64,000 nt of DNA from Ilyomonas sp965219515 (GCA_965219515.1 OZ244776.1:1984001-2048000); one strand, 5' to 3'. Counted from the first letter of the stretch, positions 9,503 to 18,591 are shown. Numbers and translations: made by a program. The notes: generated by a model not told the origin, from the sequence alone.

Positions 9503-9929
9503 AATCTGATAACGAATCACACCAATTTGCTTTTGGCAAAAAAGAAGTTTTAAAAAAAAATAAAAACTGCATTATCCGATTGGGACTTTTACAAATCAGA
9601 AGATTATCAACACAAAGCGCACGAAGTATAAAATCTGCCTGTTAAAAATTTAAGACTTGAAAAAGCCCTCATGCCGCTTTGCGCGCTTGCAACGCCATTC
9701 TGATTTATAGAAGATGCTCCTTTGCCTGTGAATACAATATTGTACACGAAGTATAAAATCTGCTTGTGAAAACTTCGGACTTAAAAAAATCCTGATGCAC
9801 GTTTATTGTGTGTCATTTGCCAATGAAACATCTGCCTTTGTAAGCTAAAAAAGAAATGAATGATAATAATGCAGTTACATGCGTTTGTTGTAAAAACACC
9901 AAGGCGATCAATGTTGCCTGGTTGTTTAT
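9503..9929. repeat. Gene-free stretch with an imperfect ~54-base direct repeat
   Basis: Between the PAP2-type gene and the small anchored protein gene there are about 425 bases with no convincing reading frame. Two imperfect copies of a sequence lie at 9620-9674 and 9745-9798. Both begin CACGAAGTATAAAATCTGC and then share a GACTT..AAAAA core and an ATGC end. An A-rich tract lies next to the PAP2-type gene. The copies may be decayed mobile-element ends or a regulatory duplication. Confidence 0.5.
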
Positions 9930-10490
9930 TTAAACCGCATCGGGCGGCTGGGCAGGTGGTGTATGCGGGGAAGAAAAAAGTTTGCTGCTTTGAAAAAACA
10001 TTTCATAGGCTGATGATTCAGCCATAATTGCTATATTGAAAGAAGTTACCGGATGATCGTATTCGCTTGCCAGGTTTTTAAAAAAACCGGTTTTGCTATT
10101 GTCAGTCTTTTTTGACGTATTGTCCTGAGCAATATCGCTGGTGCTTTTAAAAAAATCATTTTTTGCAGACTGGATCCGCATTTTATTATGATCCGGCAGG
10201 CACATCAGCAACATTTCGCCATCAACAATTCTGCGTTTTACATACTTATAAATTTTTCCGTTCACATTCATCTCGCCATCTACCCTTTCCCAATCTGACT
10301 GCATGGTTTGATACGGCATTGAAAGCGGCACTTTAACGGCAATTAATTCGGTTTCGGAATATTGATGATGATCGAAAGAAGCGGTTATCTGATTATCGGA
10401 TTGCTGCTGCGCATAATTGAACAGAAACCTGTAACCAACAAGGTTGAACAGGAAAATGGTGATTAATAATATGGCGGCAATTTTCTTCAC
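9930..10490 (-). CDS. Small membrane-anchored or exported protein, unknown function
   Basis: A 186-residue protein. The N-terminus KKIAAILLITIFLFNLVGYRFLFNY is one hydrophobic segment with no obvious cleavage site, so it may be membrane-anchored. The next section (YSETELIAVKVPLSMPYQTMQSDWERVDGEM) looks structured, and VNGKIYKYVKRRIVDGEMLLMCLPDH probably continues it. The C-terminus is polar and proline-rich. I do not recognise a named domain. It stands at the head of the minus-strand cluster that ends with the TonB receptor, which suggests a role in the same envelope process. Confidence 0.65.
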   Translation of the reverse strand: MKKIAAILLITIFLFNLVGYRFLFNYAQQQSDNQITASFDHHQYSETELIAVKVPLSMPYQTMQSDWERVDGEMNVNGKIYKYVKRRIVDGEMLLMCLPDHNKMRIQSAKNDFFKSTSDIAQDNTSKKTDNSKTGFFKNLASEYDHPVTSFNIAIMAESSAYEMFFQSSKLFSSPHTPPAQPPDAV

Positions 10491-10818
10491 AAACTAAAGT
10501 GCAATATTAGGGAAAGAAACGATATATTTCTTTTCGATATAAAATTCTGATAAAAAAGATTCAGATTTTTTGAGAGCATACCTTTTTACAGTTTATCGGA
10601 TAACGCCTCAATTTCAAAAAAAGCTCACAGATACCACAGATGATCGCAGATATTACTACAGCATCTGCCAAACCTGTAAAATCTGTGAGATAATATGCAA
10701 AGTAACATACGACTGTTTATCGTTTGAAACACCGCATTCAATGGTTAGCGTGAAAGACAAGATTACAAAAGCTCGGTTTTTGAAAACAGCCATTTCGAAA
10801 TTAAATTGTAATTAATTT
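10491..10818. repeat. Gene-free stretch with an inverted repeat
   Basis: This 328-base gap separates the small anchored protein gene from the GH65 gene. It contains CTCACAGAT at 10624-10632 and its exact inverse ATCTGTGAG at 10681-10689, with a further CACAGAT-like half-site between. An 81-codon frame crosses the region, but it has atypical composition and overlaps the repeat, so I do not call it a gene. The repeat may be an old REP-like element. Confidence 0.4.
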
Positions 10819-12849
10819 TTATTTCACCGTATATGTTTTCTTCTCAACACCAATACCAGTCAGCTTGAGCGATTTCCATTGCGATGGCAACTTTGTTTTC
10901 AATTGAGTGATACCCGAAGGTGTTATTTCCAATCCGCCAAAGCCATTCAGCATGGCTTGTATCATACCGCCGGCACCGGTAGAAAAATAAGGATTGTTGC
11001 CCGTTGCCGTTTCTGCAATTACGCCAAATGGCGGACGCTGGTTGGGTTCAAAACCAATTTTAAAAGCGTTGTATGCACTGTCGGGCATTCCCAGACGCGA
11101 ATATAAGATGGAGAAGATGGCGTGTGTCATGGCAGGACCTTCGCCAACGCGCGGCTCATAATAATCAAGATCTTTTTTTATGGCGGCTGCGCCGGTTACT
11201 TCGTGCAACGGATACGCTAACAGGTTTACATCAGCCTGCTTAATTTTTTCGCCGTTATAACCCGCATATTCCATCGTTACGCCATCAGGAAATTTGAGTA
11301 TCGGTATATTGTTATAAACATTCATCCAACCGGCATCCGGTGTAATTCCCAATAATTTTGCGGCGTCCGTTGCCATCTTCAGATTTGCTCTGGCGGCGGC
11401 GTTGGTAAAAGCATTGTTGTCAACATTTTCTGCCCATTCATCGGCTGCCACAACATTTTTTATATCGTAATGACCAGCACCGTTTCTTTCCACGCGGCTC
11501 GCCCAGAAATCTGCCGTTTCTTTTAACAACGGGTAACCCCTTTCACGCAGCCATTGTTTGTCTTGCGTTACAGAATAATAATTCCAGGCGGCTATCGCAA
11601 TGTCCGCGGTGATGTGATGCTCAAACGGTCCGCTCAAAGCCCAAACGGGCGTTTCCTCGTTGCCGCTGGCGGCGCTTTCCCAGGGAAACATGGCGCCCTT
11701 GTAACCGTGCGAAAACGCGTTACTTTTTGCGGCATCCAATCGCTGATATCTGTATTCCAGTAACGATTTCGCAATATCGGGTTGTAATAATAAAAGCGAT
11801 GGATACATCCACAATTCGGTATCCCAGAAGGCGTGACCATTATAACCCAAACCGCTTAATCCCATCGGTGATAAACTGTATGCCGTACCGCTTCGCGCAA
11901 AGGAATACAAATGATAAATCATACTGTGCACTTCACGCTGCGTTTCCTCATCGCCATCAATTACAATATCGCTTTTCCAAAGACTGTCCCAGGCCTGATT
12001 GTGAAATTGCAATAAGCGTTTGGTTCCTTCCAGGGTGGCAAAAATGGTAAGACGTTCCGCTTCATTCAGAGGATCGTCGTTATGCGCAGAAGTAATGGAA
12101 GAACCAACAATAGCGAAGTGATAAATTTCTCCTGCTTTCAGGCTCTTTTTAAATTTTAATAAGTGCATATTATTGTCCCACATTTCATGAATCACAGCTG
12201 GTTCGCTGCCATGCGTTTCATCAAACAAAAAACTGTTTGAGGCAGCCATAAAAAGCTTTCCGGTGGGGCTTTTTGCGGTTGACGTGAGCAACGAAATGGT
12301 TACATGCGGGCGATCAATCTGGTTGAAATAGTTCTCCACATCTTTCAGCATATCGGGCGCCTGCATCACGGAAGCGGGAATGATTTCGATATTTTTTTTT
12401 GCCGTAATGGTTACATCAACCAAAGCGGTATAAGGAAGATGCCGGAGCGAATAGTACGTGTAGCTAACCGAAGCTTTATCGCCATAATCGAATGTGGTGG
12501 TAAGCTTTGCATGTTTCATGTCTAATACTTGTTGCACATGCTGAACCTGCTTAAAGCTTTCGATTCGTTGCCCGTCTATATCAAGATACATATTCACAAA
12601 ATTGAATGTTTTAAGTATGTTGCTTACACGACCTCTGCCATACAAATCGAATGCGCCGTTTAGCACCACATCTTTTACCGTAAACGGATCGGGCGATGAT
12701 ACAATGCCGATCATACCGTTGGCTACGGTTTCCCCGTAATAATTGGACGGGTTGATGGTATCGGCTTTAACGGTCCAAACGTCTTGTGAGATGACGGATG
12801 TAAAATGACATATAACAAAAGCGATAAATAATAAAATGCACTTGTTCAT
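10819..12849 (-). CDS. Secreted glycoside hydrolase family 65 protein
   Basis: A 676-residue enzyme with a signal peptide (MNKCILLFIAFVICHFTSVISQ). The N-terminal beta-sandwich runs to about residue 270. The (alpha/alpha)6 barrel follows, with the GH65 landmarks GHAFWDTELWMYPSLLLLQPDIAKSLL and GYKGAMFPWES, then AADEWAENVDNNAFTN, whose DE-x-x-ENVDNN motif holds the general-acid glutamate. GH65 contains maltose, trehalose and kojibiose phosphorylases as well as hydrolases. Export argues for hydrolysis, because phosphorolysis is normally cytoplasmic; secreted Bacteroidota members are known to hydrolyse kojibiose. An alpha-glucosidase acting on alpha-1,2- or similar glucosides is the best inference. 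It is divergent from the SurA-like gene and stands alone. Confidence 0.9.
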   Translation of the reverse strand: MNKCILLFIAFVICHFTSVISQDVWTVKADTINPSNYYGETVANGMIGIVSSPDPFTVKDVVLNGAFDLYGRGRVSNILKTFNFVNMYLDIDGQRIESFKQVQHVQQVLDMKHAKLTTTFDYGDKASVSYTYYSLRHLPYTALVDVTITAKKNIEIIPASVMQAPDMLKDVENYFNQIDRPHVTISLLTSTAKSPTGKLFMAASNSFLFDETHGSEPAVIHEMWDNNMHLLKFKKSLKAGEIYHFAIVGSSITSAHNDDPLNEAERLTIFATLEGTKRLLQFHNQAWDSLWKSDIVIDGDEETQREVHSMIYHLYSFARSGTAYSLSPMGLSGLGYNGHAFWDTELWMYPSLLLLQPDIAKSLLEYRYQRLDAAKSNAFSHGYKGAMFPWESAASGNEETPVWALSGPFEHHITADIAIAAWNYYSVTQDKQWLRERGYPLLKETADFWASRVERNGAGHYDIKNVVAADEWAENVDNNAFTNAAARANLKMATDAAKLLGITPDAGWMNVYNNIPILKFPDGVTMEYAGYNGEKIKQADVNLLAYPLHEVTGAAAIKKDLDYYEPRVGEGPAMTHAIFSILYSRLGMPDSAYNAFKIGFEPNQRPPFGVIAETATGNNPYFSTGAGGMIQAMLNGFGGLEITPSGITQLKTKLPSQWKSLKLTGIGVEKKTYTVK

Positions 12850-13056
12850 ATTGCAATGCTGTTAAGCTGTAAATGTAAACGGAGATTTTGAAATACAAAC
12901 GGGCTGCGAAGTGATGTGTCTGATTTAGCGTTGCCTTATATTATCCTATTGTTTTGATAAGCATAAAGACGGAAGCGAAAAGCCACCTGCGGAATAGTAT
13001 AGCCCCTACTCACAGCCCACAGCCTTATATGTTTTGTTAAAAGCAATGCCGTAAAA

Positions 13057-13085
13057 TTGATGCTGAAACTGAATGGCTATTTTTG
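13057..13085 (+). promoter_or_regulatory. Candidate Bacteroidota-type promoter for the SurA-like gene
   Basis: TTG at 13057-13059 is followed after 18 bases by TATTTTTG at 13078-13085, matching the Bacteroidota -33 TTG / -7 TAnnTTTG pattern. The -7 box lies 17 bases before the ATG at 13102, which would give a very short leader. This is a pattern match only. Confidence 0.4.
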
Positions 13086-13101
13086 ATGCTACTTATTTAT
13101 T

Positions 13102-14475
13102 ATGAAGAAATTTTTGTTTGTGTGTTTGTTGTTTTGCATAACCGTTTCGTTGGCGAATGCGCAACAACAAAAAGTAATTGCCGATAAAATTATTGCGCAG
13201 GTTGGCGATAAAATTATTTTGCAAAGCGATATTGCCAATGCCATTGCCGATTATAAAAGACAAGGTCAGGAAGCGCAGCTTCCGCCTGACCCGGAATGCG
13301 CTTTTTTAGAGGGACAACTGATTCAGAAGGCGCTGGTGTTGCAGGCAGAAAAAGATTCGCTGCCCGTATCAGACGAAGATTTAGATGCACTTCTTGATAA
13401 TCAGATTCGTTTTTTTATTCAGCAGAATGGCAGCAAGGAAGCGCTCGAAGAAATAGCCGGTAAAACCATTTATCAGATTAAAGAAGACAACCGCGAGCCG
13501 TTCAAGGAACGACAAATGGCGAACCAGATGCGCAGTAAGATTTTGGATAATGTAAAAATGACGCCAACTGAAGTAACCAATTATTTTAACAACATACCCA
13601 AAGACAGCCTGCCTTATTATGAAAGCGAATTGGAAATAAGCCAGATTGTGGTTATGCCGAAGGCAAACAAAGACGTGGAAGAATATGTGAGCGCACAACT
13701 TCTTGATCTGAAGCATCAGGTAGAAAGCGGAGGCAAAAAATTTGATGCGCTGGCGCGCATTTATTCGCAGGACCCTGGCAGTAAAGACAATGGCGGACAG
13801 TACAGCATAAACCGTAACGACAAGCAATGGGATCCGGCTTTTATGGCGGCGGTATGGCGATTGAAAGAAGGTCAGATTTCCCCGGTTGTTAAAAGTAAAT
13901 TCGGATTGCACATTATACAGATGGTAAGCCGTGCCGGCGACGATGCCATTATACGGCATATTTTAATTATTCCACCCGTAACCACTGCAGAAACAGATAT
14001 GGCAAAAACCAGGCTGGACAGCATTCGCAGCGATATCGCAAGCAATAAAATGTCTTTCAGCACGGCAGTAAATAAATACAGTGATGATGATAACAGTAAA
14101 TTTACCGGCGGTGCCGTTACGGCGCAGGATGGTTCTACCAGTGTAACCATTGACCAGCTTGATAAAGACCTTGTTACACAACTGAAAAATATGAAGCCAG
14201 GCGAAATTTCTCATCCGGTGGCTTACACCAACGATCGTGGTATGCAGGCGGTGCGCATCATTTATTACAGAAGCCGCACCGAACCGCATGTAGAGAATAT
14301 GAAAGACGATTATAACAAGATTGCACAAAAAGCGCTGGAAGAGAAAAAAATGAAGGTATTGGAAAAGTGGTTTAAAGATCATATTCCAACTTACTACATC
14401 AATATAGATAAAAGCTACGCCGGATGCAGCAGCATTAAAGACTGGTGGGATGCGGCGAACTTAGCAAGCAAATAG
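13102..14475 (+). CDS. SurA-like periplasmic peptidyl-prolyl isomerase
   Basis: A 457-residue exported chaperone with a signal peptide (MKKFLFVCLLFCITVSLANAQ). The N-terminal domain starts with VIADKIIAQVGDKIILQSDI, the usual opening of SurA. Two parvulin (PpiC) domains follow, the first around residues 175-275 (ELEISQIVV ... YSQDPGSKDNGGQ ... KSKFGLHIIQM) and the second around 285-385 (IRHILI ... SDDDNSKFTGG ... GEISHPV). A C-terminal segment ends the protein. SurA proteins escort outer-membrane proteins across the periplasm. It is followed by a strong terminator and the convergent porX gene. A second, longer parvulin protein lies at 18592-20508. Confidence 0.92.
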   Translation: MKKFLFVCLLFCITVSLANAQQQKVIADKIIAQVGDKIILQSDIANAIADYKRQGQEAQLPPDPECAFLEGQLIQKALVLQAEKDSLPVSDEDLDALLDNQIRFFIQQNGSKEALEEIAGKTIYQIKEDNREPFKERQMANQMRSKILDNVKMTPTEVTNYFNNIPKDSLPYYESELEISQIVVMPKANKDVEEYVSAQLLDLKHQVESGGKKFDALARIYSQDPGSKDNGGQYSINRNDKQWDPAFMAAVWRLKEGQISPVVKSKFGLHIIQMVSRAGDDAIIRHILIIPPVTTAETDMAKTRLDSIRSDIASNKMSFSTAVNKYSDDDNSKFTGGAVTAQDGSTSVTIDQLDKDLVTQLKNMKPGEISHPVAYTNDRGMQAVRIIYYRSRTEPHVENMKDDYNKIAQKALEEKKMKVLEKWFKDHIPTYYINIDKSYAGCSSIKDWWDAANLASK

Positions 14476-14478
14476 CCG

Positions 14479-14520
14479 TCAGCTTTTGTCTATCAGATTT
14501 CAGTCGTCAGCTATCAGCAA
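14479..14520. repeat. Seven-base-periodic degenerate repeat
   Basis: Six heptamers lie end to end: TCAGCTT, TTGTCTA, TCAGATT, TCAGTCG, TCAGCTA, TCAGCAA. They start directly after the SurA-like gene. Related seven-base-periodic tracts occur at 14600-14641 and 18531-18586. Confidence 0.6.
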
Positions 14521-14539
14521 TGATTATTAAAAGTGTTAC

Positions 14540-14581
14540 AAAAAAAGGGTGAGAAATAGATTTATTTTTTCGCCCTTTTTT
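14540..14581. terminator. Bidirectional terminator between the SurA-like gene and porX
   Basis: AAAAAAGGGTG and CGCCCTTTTTT can pair (one G-T pair), giving a hairpin with A-runs before and T-runs after. It lies in the gap between two convergent genes and can end transcription from both sides. Confidence 0.7.
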
Positions 14582-14599
14582 AAATCTTGTATTCTCATT

Positions 14600-14641
14600 T
14601 TCAATAACCTGATACCTAATACTTTATACCTGCCAGCTATT
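14600..14641. repeat. Seven-base-periodic degenerate repeat
   Basis: TTCAATA, ACCTGAT, ACCTAAT, ACTTTAT, ACCTGCC and AGCTATT follow one another in strict seven-base register. The tract runs into the stop codon of porX. Its CTGATACCTAATACT stretch is nearly the inverse of the start of the tract at 18531-18586. Confidence 0.6.
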
Positions 14642-16193
14642 TACTTGTCATCTTCACTACCGGAATAATCATTTCTTCGAGGCTTACGCCACCATGTTGA
14701 AACGTGTTGCGATAATAATTCACAAAATAATTATAGTTGTTTGGGTAACACAAAAAACCGTCTTCTTTTGCAAAAATAAAAGACGAATTTACATTTGGAA
14801 CCGGTAAACCAGCCTCACGCGGATCGCGAAACGCCAACACATCTTTAGGTTCGTAATTCAGATTTCTGCCATGCTTGTAGCGAAGATTGGTGGTGGTTTG
14901 CTTGTCTCCGATTACTTTATAAGGCGTCTTTACACGTACGCTGCCATGATCGGTAGCCAGTACAATCGTAATTTTTTTATCCGCAATTTTCTTTAGCGCC
15001 TGGTACAATGCGCTATGCTCGAACCAGCTTTTTGTAATGCTGCGGTAACTGATTTCGTCGCTGGCCAATTCTTTCAATACTTCCATTTCCGTTCGCGCGT
15101 GGCTCATCATATCCACAAAATTATAGATGATAACATTCAGATCGTTTTGCAACAGGTTGTGTATGTTATTCACCAGTTGCTGACCATCATTATAATGAAC
15201 CACTTTTGTATAGCTGCATTTAATATCGTCTCTTCTAAACCTATGCAACTGTCCTTTAAAAAACTCTTCTTCAAATAAATTTTTGCCGCCTTCTTCATTA
15301 TCGTTTTTCCATTGCACCGGGTATTTTTTTTCGATGTCTAACGGCATCATTCCGGCAAGCATGGCATTGCGGCTATATTGGGTTGCCGTTGGCAAAATGC
15401 TATAGAATGTATCTTCTTCAATAATCCTGAAATATTCAGAAAAAATAGGCTGTATGGCTTTCCACTGGTCGTAGCGAAGGTTGTCTATTATCAGAAAAAA
15501 TACGGGAACGCCTTTCTCCACGGCAGGCAGCACTTTTTCGGCAAAAAGCGTATGGCTCATAACGGGAACATCATTTGACTTACCATTTATCCACGAAGCA
15601 TAATTTTTAGAGATAAACTTAAAAAACTCCGTGTTGGCTTCGCTTTTCTGCGCCTGAAAGACTTCCTGCATTTCGGGGCTGTCGCTTTTCTCCATTTCCA
15701 GTTCCCAATAAGTAAGTTTTTTATAAATATCCATCCATTCGTTATAATCAGGATTGCTGTTTAACGCCATGAAAAGATTGCGAAACTGCTGCTGATATTG
15801 CTGTGTTGTTTTTTCGGCAACAAGTCTTCTGTTGTCTAATATTTTTTTTAACGAAAGCAACACCTGGTTTGGATTTACGGGCTTTATCAGGTAATCCGTT
15901 ATCTGGCTGCCGATGGCTTCTTCCATCAGGTTTTCCGTTTCATTTTTGGTAATCATCACTACCGGAACCATCGGGTTGATCGCTTTTATTTGGGCCAACG
16001 TTTCAAGCCCTGTAATGCCCGGCATGCTTTCGTCTAACAGCACAACATCCACGGCATTGTCTTTTACGTAATCCACCGCATCGAAGCCGTTGGTAAAGGT
16101 TTGTACTTCATAACCTTTGCTTTCTAAAAACAACCGCTGCGACTGCAGGTTTTCTATTTCATCGTCCGCCCAAAGTATTTTTGCTAATGCCAT
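14637..16193 (-). CDS. porX: PorX, response regulator with PglZ domain (type IX secretion)
   Basis: A 518-residue protein. The receiver domain (about residues 1-120) shows ILWADDE, the phospho-acceptor aspartate in VVLLDESMPG, MITK and the lysine in DYLIKPV. A helical linker leads to a PglZ/alkaline-phosphatase-like domain with FFLIIDNLRYDQW, TATQYSRNAMLAGM and VLATDHGSV, where the metal-binding Asp, Thr and His residues sit. This fusion is characteristic of PorX, which controls the type IX secretion system with the PorY kinase; its PglZ domain is reported to act as a phosphodiesterase. The frame also allows a GTG start three codons upstream (16202), but the ATG is preferred. No porY or structural por gene lies in the window. 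Confidence 0.93.
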   Translation of the reverse strand: MALAKILWADDEIENLQSQRLFLESKGYEVQTFTNGFDAVDYVKDNAVDVVLLDESMPGITGLETLAQIKAINPMVPVVMITKNETENLMEEAIGSQITDYLIKPVNPNQVLLSLKKILDNRRLVAEKTTQQYQQQFRNLFMALNSNPDYNEWMDIYKKLTYWELEMEKSDSPEMQEVFQAQKSEANTEFFKFISKNYASWINGKSNDVPVMSHTLFAEKVLPAVEKGVPVFFLIIDNLRYDQWKAIQPIFSEYFRIIEEDTFYSILPTATQYSRNAMLAGMMPLDIEKKYPVQWKNDNEEGGKNLFEEEFFKGQLHRFRRDDIKCSYTKVVHYNDGQQLVNNIHNLLQNDLNVIIYNFVDMMSHARTEMEVLKELASDEISYRSITKSWFEHSALYQALKKIADKKITIVLATDHGSVRVKTPYKVIGDKQTTTNLRYKHGRNLNYEPKDVLAFRDPREAGLPVPNVNSSFIFAKEDGFLCYPNNYNYFVNYYRNTFQHGGVSLEEMIIPVVKMTSK

Positions 16194-16295
16194 CGTTATC
16201 ACGTTTTTGAAACGGTTAAAAGTAAACCAGCAGACATTGAAAGACGTGAAAAGTTTTGGTAAGATTGTGAATGGTGAATAGCGGGATGAGAATAT

Positions 16296-16871
16296 TTAAA
16301 AACTTACGCCATTGTACAATTCGGTTAATGATAACGTATAACCGATGGTTGAGATGGCAAGAGAATCTGTTAACGAATTGATTTCTTTCAATATCCAGGT
16401 TCCGTTTTGCTGTTTGGTATAATGCTCCGACTGTACAGATAGCAAATCAATAAGTATGTATTCCTGCAATGTTTCGATGGAACGATATAACATAAACTTA
16501 TCGCCTCTGTCATACGATTGCGTTGACTTTGATAATATTTCTGCAATAACAACCGGATTTAAAGCAATATCGTTTTCATCATCAAACGATTCAGGTTCAG
16601 CGCAAACAATAGCGGCATCGGGATATGTATATAACGTATTTACCGGAATATGAATTTTCAAATCACTTCCATACACGTCGCATGATTTCCCTTTTAAAAA
16701 ACTGCCGACTTCGATTATAAAATTTTTCTGCAGCTTATTATGACTGAAACCTGCGCCAGCCTTATTGAATATTTCTCCCTGATAATTTTCATGCTTCTCC
16801 GATGATTGTCTTTCAAAAGCCAGGCACTCTTCCTGCGTATAAAATTTTTTGGCGGCGCGTATCATTTGCAT
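16296..16871 (-). CDS. Uma2-family protein (DUF820, restriction-endonuclease-like fold)
   Basis: A 191-residue protein. It begins with a YTQEECLAFERQSSEKHENYQGEIFNKAGAG region and contains the family core: SDLKIHIP, YTYPDAAIVC, NPVVIAEILSKSTQSYDRGDKFMLYRSI and LQEYILIDL. The Asp of YPDA, the Glu of VIAEIL and the Lys of DKF are the likely PD-(D/E)xK-type site. The family is widespread and mostly uncharacterised, with nuclease activity assumed from the fold. An alternative ATG lies two codons downstream. It stands alone between porX and the TlpA-like gene. Confidence 0.85.
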   Translation of the reverse strand: MQMIRAAKKFYTQEECLAFERQSSEKHENYQGEIFNKAGAGFSHNKLQKNFIIEVGSFLKGKSCDVYGSDLKIHIPVNTLYTYPDAAIVCAEPESFDDENDIALNPVVIAEILSKSTQSYDRGDKFMLYRSIETLQEYILIDLLSVQSEHYTKQQNGTWILKEINSLTDSLAISTIGYTLSLTELYNGVSF

Positions 16872-17075
16872 GAAATATTAATTGTATTCGTAGTGTTGCT
16901 AAATATATGATTGCAGAAATTTCAAAAAGCGGCCATCAAATATTTGATATGACTATCATTGTCTTAAAGGTCTTTGTTTTCATACTAAGTTTTCCCAAAA
17001 ACCCGTTTTTAAATTTATCTTAATAACTGCAACTATCAATTATAATATTTTTACGTCTTTAAAAATGTATTCCTG

Positions 17076-18521
17076 ATGAAGCGATTTCTTTACGGATTGA
17101 TGGGTTCTTCTTTATTATTTGTAAGCTCTTTTGCACAAAATACCAAAACCACAGATACAGCCGGCTATCAGATTACCGCTACCGTGCTGCCTTTTGCAAA
17201 CACACAATTGTATCTCGGCTCATATTACGGCAAATACAAAACGTTAGCCGATTCTGCAGTAACAGACGCCAGCGGAACGGCTGTTTTTAAAGGAGATAAA
17301 AAATTAGACAAAGGCATCTATTTTTTAGTAAGTCCGCAGAAGAGTATTTTGTTTGAAATATTGATGGATGATGCGCAACATTTCTCACTAAAAGCCGATA
17401 CGTCGCATGTGGAAAATGTTGTATTCACTGGCTCGGAAGACAATACGGCGTTTCAGAATTATACCAAATTTTTATCGCAGCATGTGCCAGCCATTACTTC
17501 TTTAAAAGTATCGCTGCAAAGTGCAAAAACCAAAGCCGATTCCGCTAAAATTAATGCTGATTTGCAGGTGCAGGACAATGAGTTGAACGCGTATCGCCAA
17601 AATATCATTTCGCGTGATTCAGCTTCTATGTTGGCGCTTTTTTTTAAGTCGGTAAAACGTCCCGATGTGCCGGATAACATAAAGCCAAACAGTCCGGACG
17701 CATTTTACTATGTAAAAGATCATTTCTGGGATGATGTGCCATTTGGCGACAGCCGTTTGCTGCATACGCCTTTCTTCGATCCGAAATTGGATGATTACTT
17801 CAAATATTATGTATCGCCACAGCCGGACAGCATCAGCGAAGAAGTAAATTATATGCTGCTGTCGTCGCGCACCAATAAAGATATGTTTCAGTATTTGCTG
17901 GGAAAATTTACGGATAAATACATCAACCCCGAAATTATGGGGCAGGACAAAGTGTTCCTGTTTTTGTTTGAAAATTATTTTTCAAAAGGCGATACCGCAT
18001 GGCTGAAACCCGATCAGCGCAAATATATTTTTAACCGCGCATACAGCCTGATGGCAAACCAGATTGGCGAGCCTGCGCCCGTGCTCGACCTGACTGATAC
18101 GCTTGGTAAAACCCGCTCATTATACAACGAAAAAGCGCCGTTTACCTTTGTAATTTTTTGGGATCCCAACTGCAGTCATTGCAAAACGGAAGTGCCGCGT
18201 GTGGACAGTATTTACAAAGCCAAATGGAAAAAAGAAGGCGTGAAAGTATTTGCCGTAAATACTTCGGATGCAGCGGTAGATGCGTGGAAGGAATTTGTAA
18301 ACGAACATCATTTCACCGATTGGACGAATGTATATCAAACAAAAGAAGCGAAGACGGCGGATGAAACCGCCAACCGCGCCAATTATCGTCAGTTGTATGA
18401 TGTGTTTCAAACGCCTACTATGTATCTGCTTGACAAAGACAAACACATTATTGCCAAAGGTCTCAGCCTGCTTCAGTTTGACGAAGTGATGAATCATCAG
18501 GCAAAGCCGGAAGTGAAATAA
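17076..18521 (+). CDS. TlpA-like thioredoxin-fold protein with DUF4369/DUF5106-type N-terminus
   Basis: A 481-residue exported protein with a signal peptide (residues 1-21, ending SSFAQ). The N-terminal 120 residues form a DUF4369-like sandwich (GYQITATVLPFANTQLYLGSYYG). A helical DUF5106-like middle part spans roughly 130-320. The C-terminal thioredoxin fold begins near 335, with the redox pair C366-S-H-C369 in WDPNCSHCKTEVP and a cis-proline region FQTPTMYLLD. The protein probably reduces or isomerises disulfides in the periplasm. It is followed at 70 bases by another periplasmic folding factor, the second parvulin protein, so both may serve envelope protein folding. Confidence 0.9.
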   Translation: MKRFLYGLMGSSLLFVSSFAQNTKTTDTAGYQITATVLPFANTQLYLGSYYGKYKTLADSAVTDASGTAVFKGDKKLDKGIYFLVSPQKSILFEILMDDAQHFSLKADTSHVENVVFTGSEDNTAFQNYTKFLSQHVPAITSLKVSLQSAKTKADSAKINADLQVQDNELNAYRQNIISRDSASMLALFFKSVKRPDVPDNIKPNSPDAFYYVKDHFWDDVPFGDSRLLHTPFFDPKLDDYFKYYVSPQPDSISEEVNYMLLSSRTNKDMFQYLLGKFTDKYINPEIMGQDKVFLFLFENYFSKGDTAWLKPDQRKYIFNRAYSLMANQIGEPAPVLDLTDTLGKTRSLYNEKAPFTFVIFWDPNCSHCKTEVPRVDSIYKAKWKKEGVKVFAVNTSDAAVDAWKEFVNEHHFTDWTNVYQTKEAKTADETANRANYRQLYDVFQTPTMYLLDKDKHIIAKGLSLLQFDEVMNHQAKPEVK

Positions 18522-18530
18522 ATTGTAGTA

Positions 18531-18586
18531 AGTATTAGGTATCAAGTAAAAAATAGCTGAAAGCTAATTGTTGAAGGCTGACAACT
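18531..18586. repeat. Seven-base-periodic degenerate repeat
   Basis: Eight heptamers follow in register: AGTATTA, GGTATCA, AGTAAAA, AATAGCT, GAAAGCT, AATTGTT, GAAGGCT, GACAACT. They fill the gap before the second parvulin gene and include its probable translation-start region. AGTATTAGGTATCA is nearly the inverse of part of the tract at 14600-14641. Confidence 0.6.
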
Positions 18587-18591
18587 GACTC

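Noticed and set aside
10570..10815. 81-codon plus-strand frame before the GH65 gene
   Set aside because: Atypical cysteine-rich composition, overlap with an inverted repeat and no recognisable domain.
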